From positions 1-61,629 of the forward strand of contig JAIETF010000081.1 of the NCBI GenBank assembly GCA_019745415.1: a DNA stretch of 61,629 bases. Reading direction: 5' to 3'. A model generated the notes under the pieces. It was given only the letters and a program-made list of their open reading frames with translations. It was not told the origin of the DNA and ran no database searches. Position numbers and translations under genes: made by a program. This document shows, in pieces, positions 42,260-51,541 of the stretch (position 1 is the first letter of the stretch; each line of letters opens with the position of its first letter). The DNA is from Candidatus Obscuribacterales bacterium. Its GTDB lineage: Bacteria; Cyanobacteriota; Vampirovibrionia; Obscuribacterales; Obscuribacteraceae.

Positions 42260-43504
42260 CTACTCGCTGCGTAGGGCAATGATAGGGTCGAGGCGAGCAG
42301 CTTTTCTTGCTGGGTAGATGCCGAAAAATAGACCGATAGCCAGCGAAACACAGAAAGAAAGAACAACCGAAGCTGGTGTCACATCGGTTTTCCAGTTGGC
42401 AAATTGGCTCAGGGCTGAGGCGCCTGCCACACCTAGTCCAATGCCTAGTATGCCGCCTGTCAGGGACATCAGCACCGCTTCGATGACAAATTGGGCGAGA
42501 ATTTCTGAGTATTTGGCGCCAATCGCTTTGCGTATGCCTATCTCTTTGGTTCGCTCGGTGACCGAGACGAGCATGATATTCATAATGCCGATGCCTCCGA
42601 CCAATAGTGAAATGCCGGCGGTGGCTCCGAGCAACAGGCTGAAGACGCCTGTTATCGACTGAGCGGTTTGCATGATGTCGGCTTGAGTGCGCAGTGTGAA
42701 ATCGTCGCTGTCTGGATTTTGGATATTGTGGCGTAATCTGAGCAAGTTTGTGATCTGGAACTGCGCCTGCAGGTCTTCGTTCTCTTTGGCGCGGACCAAG
42801 ATGCTCTTAACTTGTTTGCCGGTCACGGCATTGAGTCCGACTAGAGTGGCATAGCCTGTTGTCAGCGGAATGAAAATTTGGTCGTCCATGTCCATCATCT
42901 GAGTAACGCCTTTGTGCTCCATTACTCCGATTACTTCGAAAAGTTCGCCTCTGATGAGCACCTGCTTGCGCATTGGATTTTCGCCGCTGGCACCGAAGAG
43001 GTTATTGGCGACAGTCTCACCCAGCACGCAAACTCGGCTCGCTTCTTTCATATCTGTGTTGCTGAAGAAGCGTCCCTTGGCCGGGTAGAAGTTACGAATG
43101 TCGACATAAGATGGTTCTGTCGCTACTACCGATGTGCTGGTATTCTGTTCGCCGTATTGTGCTTGAAAGCCCGAATTGTACTGTGCGGCTACATCTTCTA
43201 CAGCTGGACAAGTTTCTCTGATTGCCTGCGCATCGTCATAGGTAAGAGTTGCCGCCGAGCCTTGACCTTGTGAAATACTTGAGAGATTGGCTGCCCCTGG
43301 TCTGACATAAATCAGATTGACGCCAAGACTTTGTACTTGTTTTTCGGCCTCTAGCTTGGCTCCTTGACCGATGCCCAAAAGAGTGATCACCGAAGCGATA
43401 CCAATAACGATACCAAGAACAGTGAGGGCACTGCGCAATCTGTTGCTGAGAATGCCTTGCCAGGCTATTGCGAGTAATTCTGATAACTCTTCCAGTGATT
43501 TCAT
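42260..43504 (-). CDS. MacB-type ABC transporter permease (FtsX fold)
   Basis: A 414-residue membrane subunit. The first segment starts at RLRSALTVLGIVIGIASVITLLGIGQG, followed by a large periplasmic domain of about 220 residues. The last three segments carry LLVGGIGIMNIMLVSVTERTKEIGIRKAIGA, the most typical MacB_PCD/FtsX motif, and the end GIYPARKAARLDPIIALR. It should couple cytosolic ATP use to movement in the periplasm and to the TolC-type outlet. It is 28 bp after the adaptor gene. The substrate (drugs, lipids, peptides or siderophores are common in the family) is unknown. Confidence 0.95.
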   Translation of the reverse strand: MKSLEELSELLAIAWQGILSNRLRSALTVLGIVIGIASVITLLGIGQGAKLEAEKQVQSLGVNLIYVRPGAANLSSISQGQGSAATLTYDDAQAIRETCPAVEDVAAQYNSGFQAQYGEQNTSTSVVATEPSYVDIRNFYPAKGRFFSNTDMKEASRVCVLGETVANNLFGASGENPMRKQVLIRGELFEVIGVMEHKGVTQMMDMDDQIFIPLTTGYATLVGLNAVTGKQVKSILVRAKENEDLQAQFQITNLLRLRHNIQNPDSDDFTLRTQADIMQTAQSITGVFSLLLGATAGISLLVGGIGIMNIMLVSVTERTKEIGIRKAIGAKYSEILAQFVIEAVLMSLTGGILGIGLGVAGASALSQFANWKTDVTPASVVLSFCVSLAIGLFFGIYPARKAARLDPIIALRSE

Positions 43505-43532
43505 TATCTAGAAACTTTTAGATGGAGCAGTG

Positions 43533-45071
43533 TCAATTGCCGAAGCCTCTGGTCATGCGTCCGGCGCCGCCCATGCGCATGGCAGAAGCCCCTGGACCGC
43601 TGCCCTGTCCGGGTTGTTGTCTGCCGCCATAGCCTTCTTTGGCCAGTTGCTCGCGACTTAGTCCCTGGAAAATTTTGTCTCCGTCTTTCAAACCGTCGGT
43701 AATCACTATATCTCTGCCGGTGGTTGGTCCAGTCTTGACCGGCTTAAATTCTGGTTCGCCTTTCGCATCAGGCATAAAGACGCCGCTTTGTCCCTTGCGG
43801 GAAATAACGCAGACTGTCGGGACAGTGATGGCGTCATCAAGTTCGCCTACGATAAATTTCGCAGAGACATTCATGCCGGCTAAAAGCTGGCTGTCTTTGT
43901 CGAGCGGCTCGGCATGCACTTCAAATGTTGTGACGTTGGATGTTACGATGGCCGCCGGAGCAATCTGTGTCACCTTGCCTCGGAATATTTTGTCTGGATA
44001 GGCTGTGGCTGTTATCTCTACGGGTTGACCAAGCTTTATTTTTGGCAAATTAGATTCAGAAACCTGTGCCACCATTTCTAGTGAGCCTGCCAGAGCCACA
44101 ATTGAGCTCGAGGTGGCCGAAGTGGTGGCTGCCGAAGTTGTCGGTGTGACAATCGCTCCGGCGTCGGTGTATTTCTGTGTTATCACTCCGGCAAAGGGGG
44201 CTTTGATGCGAGTGTCGTTGATTAGGCTCTCCACGCGCATCAACTGCCCTTTGGCTTGCATGGCGCTGTGCCTTGCTGCTTCTATATCTTCTTTGCGATA
44301 GCCGGCGCGCATCAGGGCATGCTGTTCGGCGATGGCATTCATTTCGGCAAGGCTCTGTGCCAGAGCCGCTTCTGCTTGCTCTTTCTCTTGTTTGGCCGCC
44401 CTGAGCTGCGATTTGGTTACTTCCGCCTGCGTGTCGGCATCAATGCCGGCTTGGTCTGACACCGCTCCTTCCTGCGCCAAGTAGGTCTGTCTTTTGGCAA
44501 ATGTTTCGTTGCGGCTGAGCTGAATTGTCAGGGCTTCCACCTGCGCTTCCAGTCTCTGTATGTTTTCCTTGGCTTGGCGGGCGGCGTTCTTGGCTTTCAA
44601 TTCTTGATAGCGCGCTTGGGAGACTTCTTGTGGTCGATTACCGCTCTCAAGCTTGCTTACATTATCGAGAGCGGCGAGGTAAGCTCCTCTGGCTGCCGCT
44701 GCGTCACCCAACAAATTGCTGTCGTCCATGACTGCTATCAGCTGACCTTCTTTTACTCGGTCGCCCTGCTTAACGAGAAGGGTTTTTAACAAGCCTGTTT
44801 GTTTGGGGCTGATTTTTACTTCCTGTATGGGCTTGATCAGTCCAGTTGCCAGTACATAAATCTTGGCTCGACCGCGTTTAACAGCGATGAGGTTTTTGCT
44901 GATTTCTTCTTTCTCGTGACCAGCTTTGTTTTGCTCAAAGAAATAGTAGCCACCACCGGCGATGCTTAGCAGAAGCGCCCCGACCAAGCCTTTCTTCACC
45001 CAGTTCTTCTTGTTTCTGGGATTGCTAAGTTTGCTGGTGTCGTTTTGTGTGCTGGTCATATCAGTAAGCAT
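43533..45071 (-). CDS. MacA-type periplasmic adaptor (HlyD family)
   Basis: A 512-residue membrane-fusion protein. An N-terminal anchor (GLVGALLLSIAGGGYYFFEQ) precedes a lipoyl half-motif (KISPKQTGLLKTLLVKQGDRVKEGQLIAVMDD). A long alpha-hairpin region of about 140 residues, the second lipoyl half (RIKAPFAGVITQKYTDAGAIV) and beta-barrel parts follow. The tail is Gly/Arg/Met-rich (GGRQQPGQGSGPGASAMRM), an addition not usual in MacA. It joins the inner pump to the outer-membrane channel. Two possible ATGs, 4 codons apart, are equally weak. The 22-bp repeats lie 49-147 bp upstream. Confidence 0.92.
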   Translation of the reverse strand: MLTDMTSTQNDTSKLSNPRNKKNWVKKGLVGALLLSIAGGGYYFFEQNKAGHEKEEISKNLIAVKRGRAKIYVLATGLIKPIQEVKISPKQTGLLKTLLVKQGDRVKEGQLIAVMDDSNLLGDAAAARGAYLAALDNVSKLESGNRPQEVSQARYQELKAKNAARQAKENIQRLEAQVEALTIQLSRNETFAKRQTYLAQEGAVSDQAGIDADTQAEVTKSQLRAAKQEKEQAEAALAQSLAEMNAIAEQHALMRAGYRKEDIEAARHSAMQAKGQLMRVESLINDTRIKAPFAGVITQKYTDAGAIVTPTTSAATTSATSSSIVALAGSLEMVAQVSESNLPKIKLGQPVEITATAYPDKIFRGKVTQIAPAAIVTSNVTTFEVHAEPLDKDSQLLAGMNVSAKFIVGELDDAITVPTVCVISRKGQSGVFMPDAKGEPEFKPVKTGPTTGRDIVITDGLKDGDKIFQGLSREQLAKEGYGGRQQPGQGSGPGASAMRMGGAGRMTRGFGN

Positions 45072-45119
45072 ATCTAATTATTTTAGGGGCAAGCAAATAA
45101 GTTTGTTTTTTTTCGATTG

Positions 45120-45218
45120 TTTCAAGTCTCAGTTTCTGGTGTTTCAAGTCATTGGTTTCGTTATTTCAAGTCTTAATTTCTGGTGTTTCAAGTCATTGGT
45201 TTCGTTATTTCAAGTCTC
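45120..45218. repeat. 22-bp phased direct repeats between tolC-like and macA-like genes
   Basis: TTTCAAGTC recurs five times at an exact 22-bp period (starts 45120, 45142, 45164, 45186, 45208). The units alternate in two versions, forming a 44-bp super-repeat that is nearly identical twice. 22 bp is two helical turns, so all copies face one side of DNA. On the coding strand the core reads GACTTGAAA. The block lies 49-147 bp before the adaptor start. Confidence 0.93.
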
Positions 45219-45229
45219 TAGTATTGTCC

Positions 45230-46972
45230 TCACTGTTTCATACTGATTGGCTGTTTTATCTCTTTAGTCAGGGACTCTACCGAAATTTGACCACTGTCTC
45301 TTAAGAGTTGTGCTTGGCTTATATTGTAGGCGATAACTGCCTGCACGTGATTAGTCAGGGCTGTGACATAGGCTTGTTGGGCTTGAATCAGTTCCAGGTT
45401 GATGCCTTGCCCATAGGCTACTCTAAGATTGGCCAGGCGCAGCTGTTCAGTAGCCGATACCACTGCCTCAGCCGCTACTTTTACCTGCTCTCTGGCAGTG
45501 AGCATGTTCAAATAAGATGAACGCACCTCTTGCATGACTGTCAAATACTGCTGGTTTGATTGCAAGAGCGCCTGTCTAGCCAGGGCTCTAGCCGAAAGTG
45601 TATTGAAAGTGTCGGGAACGCCCATAGAAGGAAGGCTCCAGTTCAGGTCGAAGCCGGCTGAGAAAGAGCGGCTACCGGCGCCGCTAATGCCGATACCAGC
45701 GCCTGAACTGCCGGTGGGAATGACCACGGTTGAGCCGGCGAGGCTGCCGGCGCCGCCTCTGCCGCTACTTTTGGATTCAGTAATGGAGGTGAAGAACTGA
45801 AATGACGGATAGAGCGGTGCTTGCGCCACCTGAATATTTCGATTGGCCGCCAATCTCAGGTTGTCGAATTGTTTCAGCTCAGGTCTTAACTTGAGGGTCG
45901 CGTCGACCAGTGACTCTACATTAATATCTGGGTCAATTAATTTGAGTTCTCGCACCACGGTCTCTTGCGGTATGAAGTTGATGATCATACTGGTATTGAG
46001 AACTCTAGCCAAAGCAAGCGCCGATTGTCTGAGTAGTACCTGCTGTTGTAAGAGCGCTTGCTTATCTAGGGCTAATTGGGTGCGCGACTGGTAAATGGCA
46101 AAGTTTGTGCCTACTCCGGCATTTTTCAGTTGTTCGTTGAGCTTGAGCTGGGTGCGCGACAATTCAACCGACTTGACCCTGATCTGCAAGAGGGTTTGAT
46201 TGAGCAATAGATTGTAATAGCTGCGATAAGCGTCCAAGAGGGCATCGTTCACCGAAGCATAATAGGCGTTCTTTGCTGCTCGACTGCGAAAAAGAGCAGA
46301 CTGGGCTCCATAGACCACTCGCCCACCCTGGAAAACCGGATAGCGCACAGTGGTTGAGGTGGTGAAAACAGTATTGGGTGGAGCTGTGGCGCTATCTACT
46401 CGCTGCCCTCGGTAGGTCATAATCAGGTCGGGCAAAATTCTGCCCAGGGCCCCGTAGTAGAGATAACGCTGCGATTCAAAGCCGGCTTGCGAGATGCGAA
46501 TCGGTAAATTGTTTTCAAGAGTTAGGTCGAGGACTTTTTTAAGCGATATCGGTTCGTTATACGAAGCTTCCAACTGAATGGGCGGCAACTTGCCTCCGCC
46601 GATAGGCAAAAGCTCAGATATGGGCACCGGAGCAATTTGCACTTGTCCAGCTTCAGTCTTTTGTTTGTCGGTTAGGTTGGGATCATTCTTACTGGCATCA
46701 TAGGGCTTCTTTGAATCGGCTTCAGGGTAGAGCTCTTCTAGTGTGGCATTTGGCGAGGGTTTAGGTAGCGGACCTCTGAGTGGCGCTGGTTTTTCGCTGC
46801 CAGGCAGAGCGGGCAGTGCAGGCAGATTAGAGTCACGCGCATTGACGGCGCTTTCAGCTAAATCGGCTTTATCGCTTTGCTGTACTGTCTTTTCTGCTTG
46901 GCAGAGAGCACCGGGCTGGGAAAGCAGCAAGGTAAATGAAAGCAATATGGAGCTGTAACGTAGGGATTTCAT
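45230..46972 (-). CDS. TolC-like outer-membrane efflux protein
   Basis: A 580-residue outer-membrane factor. After the signal peptide (SILLSFTLLLSQPGALCQ) there is a Pro/Lys-rich region of about 100 residues, then two OEP repeats with long helices (NALLDAYRSYYNLLLNQTLLQ and QLRLANLRVAYGQGINLELI). The family sign A-x-x-x-Y-G-x-G-x is visible in VAYGQGINLELIQAQ. It forms the outer channel of the tripartite pump encoded downstream. It is the first gene of the five-gene operon, but the 158-bp gap with phased repeats may allow separate expression of the rest. Confidence 0.93.
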   Translation of the reverse strand: MKSLRYSSILLSFTLLLSQPGALCQAEKTVQQSDKADLAESAVNARDSNLPALPALPGSEKPAPLRGPLPKPSPNATLEELYPEADSKKPYDASKNDPNLTDKQKTEAGQVQIAPVPISELLPIGGGKLPPIQLEASYNEPISLKKVLDLTLENNLPIRISQAGFESQRYLYYGALGRILPDLIMTYRGQRVDSATAPPNTVFTTSTTVRYPVFQGGRVVYGAQSALFRSRAAKNAYYASVNDALLDAYRSYYNLLLNQTLLQIRVKSVELSRTQLKLNEQLKNAGVGTNFAIYQSRTQLALDKQALLQQQVLLRQSALALARVLNTSMIINFIPQETVVRELKLIDPDINVESLVDATLKLRPELKQFDNLRLAANRNIQVAQAPLYPSFQFFTSITESKSSGRGGAGSLAGSTVVIPTGSSGAGIGISGAGSRSFSAGFDLNWSLPSMGVPDTFNTLSARALARQALLQSNQQYLTVMQEVRSSYLNMLTAREQVKVAAEAVVSATEQLRLANLRVAYGQGINLELIQAQQAYVTALTNHVQAVIAYNISQAQLLRDSGQISVESLTKEIKQPISMKQ

Positions 46973-47042
46973 TTAATCTGAGAGTCAGAGAAAGTGCTGG
47001 CAAATCCAGCTCTAAAGGCTAACTATAAAGCAAGACTCTCTA

Positions 47043-48014
47043 TCAGGGTGATTGTTTCCGCCTGTGTCTGAGACAGAAATCACATATCAGGTCGGTGGCG
47101 TTCAAGAGGCGGTCGCCTCTTGCCCCGGCTAATTTAGCGTGAAGCCCACCAGGCCAGGTATGCCGCCCATTCTTTACCTGATAGTAGAGCACCTCGGAAT
47201 CTGCTGCGCCGCAATAGTCTTTCATTAGATACTCAGGCCGGTCCTCTTGCGCATTTATCTGGCATTGATTGCGATCAATCCAATACTGCAGTGCCATCTC
47301 TGCCGGCGTCGAGTCAAAACGATAAATTGGCAGTCCGCCTCTCCCTCCGTGAAAGCGCACTACTTTGTCGCTCTCACCATTGATTAGTAAGGCGCTTATC
47401 GGTTCAGTCGCTTCTTTTGTGCTTCGGTAGAGGCAGCCTGCCACTGAGGCGAACGCCGCTATATTCTCAGGATTTTCCATCGCTATCTTCTGTGCGAGCA
47501 TGGCCCCATTGGAAGAGCCGACTACATAGACTCGGTTGGGATCGACTTGATATTTCCCTATTAGGTCTTCAATTAGAGCGTTTACCGATGCCACGTCGTC
47601 GCTCTTCTTCCACTTAGCCGGGCCGCAGCATTGTCCAGCATTCCAGGTAAGCAAGCTGCCTTGCGGAAAAGCAACTATAAAGCCGTCTTTGTCCGCCCGT
47701 TTGCAGAACTGCGAATCTAGTTTGATAAATAACCAATTGGTAAGCCCGCCGTGCAGCACCACAAATAGTGGCACTTTCTGATTGCCTATTTTGACTGCTG
47801 AGGGAACATGCACTTGCATTTTCGCTAGCATCTTTCTAGGCGCAAATGGTCTGTGTCTCTTGCTGTTTGGCTCTGAAATAGTTTGCGTTGTATCAACTTG
47901 CTCTGTATTAACTTGCCATTGCTCTGAGGCCGCCGACTCGAGCGAACTCAATAGTGAGGTGCCTAAGCTAGCTATACCCGCAGCCAGAGCCATGGAAAAT
48001 CTAAGTCTATTCAT
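47043..48014 (-). CDS. LpqC-like secreted esterase (poly-hydroxybutyrate depolymerase family)
   Basis: A 323-residue alpha/beta hydrolase of the COG3509 group with an N-terminal signal peptide (LRFSMALAAGIASLG). Motifs: FVVLHGG, the disulfide-type WNAGQCCGPA, the nucleophile in VGSSNGAM, the acid in NGESDKVV, and His in NGRHTWPGG. All three catalytic residues are present. Members hydrolyse polyhydroxybutyrate, feruloyl or acetyl-xylan esters; which one applies is not clear. It is in its own unit on the minus strand, 70 bp downstream of the TolC-like gene start. Confidence 0.88.
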   Translation of the reverse strand: MNRLRFSMALAAGIASLGTSLLSSLESAASEQWQVNTEQVDTTQTISEPNSKRHRPFAPRKMLAKMQVHVPSAVKIGNQKVPLFVVLHGGLTNWLFIKLDSQFCKRADKDGFIVAFPQGSLLTWNAGQCCGPAKWKKSDDVASVNALIEDLIGKYQVDPNRVYVVGSSNGAMLAQKIAMENPENIAAFASVAGCLYRSTKEATEPISALLINGESDKVVRFHGGRGGLPIYRFDSTPAEMALQYWIDRNQCQINAQEDRPEYLMKDYCGAADSEVLYYQVKNGRHTWPGGLHAKLAGARGDRLLNATDLICDFCLRHRRKQSP

Positions 48015-48123
48015 ATTTGAATTAGACCTTAGAATTCCTTTTCATTATGGTCTAGAGCAACAGTTCTTAAAGTGTATGTCGCCCTTGTCTCAAATCATTG
48101 TCTAGGCATGCCAGACCTTTCAC

Positions 48124-48978
48124 TCACCAACTCGGTCTGCCGCTTTTTTTGCTGCCAGTCGCCGCCGGCGGATAGACCGTATTGTCATAATATGGCACCG
48201 ACTGCGCATCTCCAGAGTTGGGCGGCAGAATAGTATTGTCATAATATGGCACCGACTGCGCATCTCCAGAGTTGGGAGGATAGACCGTATTGTCGTAATA
48301 TGGCACCGACTGCGTATCTCCGGAGTTGGGCGGCAGAATAGTATTGTCATAATATGGCACCGACTGCGCATCTCCAGAGTTGGGAGGCAGGATAGTGTTG
48401 TCATAATATGGCACCGACTGCGAATCGCCATAGTTGGGCGGATAGACCGTATTATCGTAATATCGCACCGATTCATCTTCCGTCATTTGGTCGAGGTCGA
48501 GCTGTGGTAAGTATTTGCTCGGATCTTCGCCTGCATCGATAAGAGTGTTTTGGCATTGCCTATGAGCGTCTTGCAGTGCTTCCATATTCATTCTGTAAGT
48601 CGCCAGTTCATAGATGACGGCTTTGGTATCTTCATCTGTTACCGGCTCTAATTGTCCGTCTTGGTTGCGTTTGAAGATAGCAGTTTGGACATCAGGATCA
48701 CGGTGGTTCACTGAATTAATAAAGGTATAGCTGCTCGGATCATCTTTGGCTTGATCCGGCAGCCTTAGCCCGTCGATTCTTGTTTCTTCTGTCACGGCCC
48801 CTTTGCCGTCGCCGTTCGCCGTATAGACCATGGTGGAATTATCCAGTTCTTTCGGCGGTCTGAAGTCATACTTCATCATCTCTCTGCAGTTGACTAGTTC
48901 TTCATTTGTAGGTGCGAAGGCATCTGCCGTTGCATTTTCTGCAGGCTTATCTCTTTCGAATCTGTCCATGTTATTCAC
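48124..48978 (-). CDS. Protein with six 18-residue Tyr/Asn/Pro repeats
   Basis: A 284-residue protein with no signal peptide. The first 169 residues are acidic and charged (PPKELDNSTMVYTANGDGKG, DEDTKAVIYELATYRMN). From residue 170 to near the end, six copies of SVPYYDNTILPPNSGDAQ-like units follow, and the tail is SKKSGRPSW. YYDNT and PPN make these units Tyr- and Pro-rich, a composition seen in extended surface or adhesive proteins; no such role is shown. The repeats are almost identical at DNA level. The family is unknown. The promoter region lies in the 152-bp gap before it. Confidence 0.75.
   Translation of the reverse strand: MNNMDRFERDKPAENATADAFAPTNEELVNCREMMKYDFRPPKELDNSTMVYTANGDGKGAVTEETRIDGLRLPDQAKDDPSSYTFINSVNHRDPDVQTAIFKRNQDGQLEPVTDEDTKAVIYELATYRMNMEALQDAHRQCQNTLIDAGEDPSKYLPQLDLDQMTEDESVRYYDNTVYPPNYGDSQSVPYYDNTILPPNSGDAQSVPYYDNTILPPNSGDTQSVPYYDNTVYPPNSGDAQSVPYYDNTILPPNSGDAQSVPYYDNTVYPPAATGSKKSGRPSW
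48166..48471 (-). repeat. 54-bp tandem repeat, 6 copies
   Basis: Six tandem units of 54 bp (Ser codons at 48471, 48417, 48363, 48309, 48255, 48201) encode the 18-residue repeats; the last lacks its final third. Copies alternate between ILPPNSGD and VYPPNSGD versions, suggesting duplication of larger blocks. Confidence 0.95.
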
Positions 48979-49130
48979 CGCACTTGGTAAGAAAATCAGT
49001 GCGCTGAAATTAGCACCGAACTGTGTCGGGATAGTGACATGTTTCGAAATTTAGATGCATAAGATCAGGCTGAAATCAGAACAATATCAGTCCAAGCGCA
49101 GTCCAAAATCAAGTCAATATAAGTGCGAGA

Positions 49131-51539
49131 TCAGTAATAATATGGTGCTTTCTTAGTCCAACTATTCTTAGGAAACTGCTTGTGCAATACGTTGTGGGCT
49201 TTCTTCGAATACTCTGAAGCAACGGCGCCGCCCTGACTCCACTTCGCTAATTTGACTAAGCGATAGAGTGTTTCTGGTAGGGTCGTATCGGCTGGGTTTT
49301 CCTTTAGTCGGGCCAGAATCGCATCGCCTAATACTGTTGCCGCTGGGCTGTTTTGCAAGAGTTTAGCTTCTTTCGCTGCTTGCATTTGATCTTCTTTAGA
49401 GAGCGGCGGTAGTTTGGCGAGATAAGACTTCAGCAACTGTTCTTGTAAGCTGTCCGCTTTGTAGTCATCAGCTTCTTCGTCTTGGCTCGCTTTCTCTGAT
49501 GTCCAGTAATTATTGTTGTAATAGTCGAACTCGCTATACGGCAAGCCATGTCTTTCTGTGCCGCCTTCCAAATAGGGGCGCAGTCCAAAGTTCTGCAGAC
49601 AGACTTTAGCAAAGTTGTAGCGCCCGGCTTTGCTGTCGTCGACCGTCTTTAGCGCGCTGTACAATTTCAGGTCGCTTAGGGCTAGTTGCTTGAGCGCTTC
49701 TGCTCTAGCGTCTTTGTTATTCAATATTTGCGCTCTGACAAAGATAGTGCGGGCAAGAGTAGACTTCAAACCTTTGTCGTTTGTGTCTTTCATAAACTCG
49801 ACCCAATATTTGAGAGGCAGATCTTTGTTGAGAGTTTCGGCCACTCGTGCATCTATAGAGGTACTTTCTTTATTGTTTTCACCTTGATTGTAGAGACGCT
49901 TTTGCCAGTCGGTAGACACATAAGTGACGTATGTATTAGTCTCGGCCGGTTTCATTGCCGCCGCCCTCAGATAATCTTTGATGTCTCTAGAAAGCGCTAG
50001 TCTTTGAGCCTTGAACAAGTTCTCCGTACTTTCCAGGTTGTTGCCTGAAACTGTTGCCAGTCTCTCGAGAGCCTTGTCCTTCTCACCGGTCTTTATATAG
50101 TGGTCTATCAAATAAAATGAAATGGTTTTGTATGCCGGACTTTCTTTGCTTACCTTTAGAGCTTCTTCCATCACTTCCGCCTTTTCCAGATTGCCGGTCA
50201 AGACGGCTGCTGTTAGCCAGGCTATATTTTTATTTTGTTTAAATTTGGCTAGGGCGTGCTCACTTTTGGCTGCATCGACTGTTTTCTTGAAAGCCTTTTC
50301 AGTGACGCTGTCATAGCTGTATGCATCCAGCTTTTGCTGGACGGTGTCTACCCAGTCGCTTAGATCGGTTAGCTCAGCCAATTCTCTTTGTTGTTTGTAG
50401 TATTTCTCAAGGCGCAGTTTTTCTTTGCGGGCGCGCTCTTCATCGGTCTCTTTATCATTGTAAGGTTCGGTTGAGTCACTTGCTTCATCGCCTTCGTCAG
50501 ACATTTCATCTAGGCTGTAAGTAAGATCCCCCACTTTGGTGCCGAAATTTTCAGCATTTGAGTCGATAATTGCCTGCGCCGTAGCTTTGATAATATCGCG
50601 GCGTTTCAGCCCTTCTTTTTCGTAGACCAGTGGCTGCAAGAGATCAAGTATGTCTTGTCGCTGTTCAAACTTATTCTTTTCAATCTTGCTGAGCAGATCC
50701 TGAATCTTCTCTATAGCCTCTGTCTTTTCTATTTGACCGGCCTCGACCGCCTTAGATTGACAGCGCGCCATCATATATGGTGCTATTCTGCTGTATTTGT
50801 TTTCAGCTGCTGCTTTATCATCACTTGAAACTAGAGAAGCAAAAAGCTTTCCGGCTTCATCATATTTTTTCTGGTAGAAAGCCAGCGCTGCTTTTTGATA
50901 GAGAAAGTCATTCTTTGCATAAGTTGATGCTGATGCTGGTGGCGCCACTAAATTTCCGGCGCTCTCTCCCGCTGCTGTCTTGAAGACTACTTCCTGATTT
51001 TTGAGCCATTGTCTAGCTTCGTTTGAAGTACCAACTTTGCTGCCCTCTGGCGTTGTTCGCTTCAATATATCTTTTAAGTTTTGAATGGCAAAGGCAAGGC
51101 TTGATCCGGTTAGGTTTTCATTCGAGTAAAAGGCAGGAGCATTGTCTTTCTTACTAGTTTTGTCGCCTGGTCCCAGTACCTTCTCTCGCAAAGCAAGAAA
51201 GTTGTCTGATTGGTTCCAATAATAGATACCTTCGCCATTAAGTCTCATCAAGCGATTTTTCCACAAGCGCATAATGCTTTTGGTTTCGGTATCGTTCAGT
51301 GACTTACCCGCTAGATAGCGATAAGAGACAATAAGATAAGACTTGGCATAGCTGCGTTGAAGAATGCCTAGATTGCCTCTGGCAAAGCTTTCGAGCGGTA
51401 AGTCGGGGTGGCTTATATTATAGAAAACTGCATAAGGAAACTCGGGTGCACAGGCTTGACTTGGCGCTATCGCTTGCAAGGAGGTCTGCAAGATTGCCGC
51501 TATGAGAATTGCGGTGCCCAGCTTGTTATTGCGCTTCAT
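49131..51539 (-). CDS. Large exported helical protein, unknown function
   Basis: An 802-residue protein with a signal peptide (LGTAILIAAILQTSLQAIAPSQA), then a conserved-looking start (CAPEFPYAVFYNISHPDLPL). The rest is mostly helical with TPR-like repeats (AALAFYQKKYDEAGKLFASL, YKTISFYLIDHYIKTGEKDKAL). It may be a solenoid scaffold in the periplasm. ATG at 51539 is preferred because AGGTG lies just upstream; a GTG at 51545 is an alternative that overlaps the DUF3142 stop. It follows the DUF3142 gene directly and is likely part of the same operon and perhaps pathway. Confidence 0.82.
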   Translation of the reverse strand: MKRNNKLGTAILIAAILQTSLQAIAPSQACAPEFPYAVFYNISHPDLPLESFARGNLGILQRSYAKSYLIVSYRYLAGKSLNDTETKSIMRLWKNRLMRLNGEGIYYWNQSDNFLALREKVLGPGDKTSKKDNAPAFYSNENLTGSSLAFAIQNLKDILKRTTPEGSKVGTSNEARQWLKNQEVVFKTAAGESAGNLVAPPASASTYAKNDFLYQKAALAFYQKKYDEAGKLFASLVSSDDKAAAENKYSRIAPYMMARCQSKAVEAGQIEKTEAIEKIQDLLSKIEKNKFEQRQDILDLLQPLVYEKEGLKRRDIIKATAQAIIDSNAENFGTKVGDLTYSLDEMSDEGDEASDSTEPYNDKETDEERARKEKLRLEKYYKQQRELAELTDLSDWVDTVQQKLDAYSYDSVTEKAFKKTVDAAKSEHALAKFKQNKNIAWLTAAVLTGNLEKAEVMEEALKVSKESPAYKTISFYLIDHYIKTGEKDKALERLATVSGNNLESTENLFKAQRLALSRDIKDYLRAAAMKPAETNTYVTYVSTDWQKRLYNQGENNKESTSIDARVAETLNKDLPLKYWVEFMKDTNDKGLKSTLARTIFVRAQILNNKDARAEALKQLALSDLKLYSALKTVDDSKAGRYNFAKVCLQNFGLRPYLEGGTERHGLPYSEFDYYNNNYWTSEKASQDEEADDYKADSLQEQLLKSYLAKLPPLSKEDQMQAAKEAKLLQNSPAATVLGDAILARLKENPADTTLPETLYRLVKLAKWSQGGAVASEYSKKAHNVLHKQFPKNSWTKKAPYYY

Positions 51540-51541
51540 TT

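Noticed and set aside
45120..45218. CRISPR array or small RNA at the 22-bp repeats
   Set aside because: Units follow each other without unique spacers of CRISPR length, and no cas gene is near; a tandem operator or duplication fits better.
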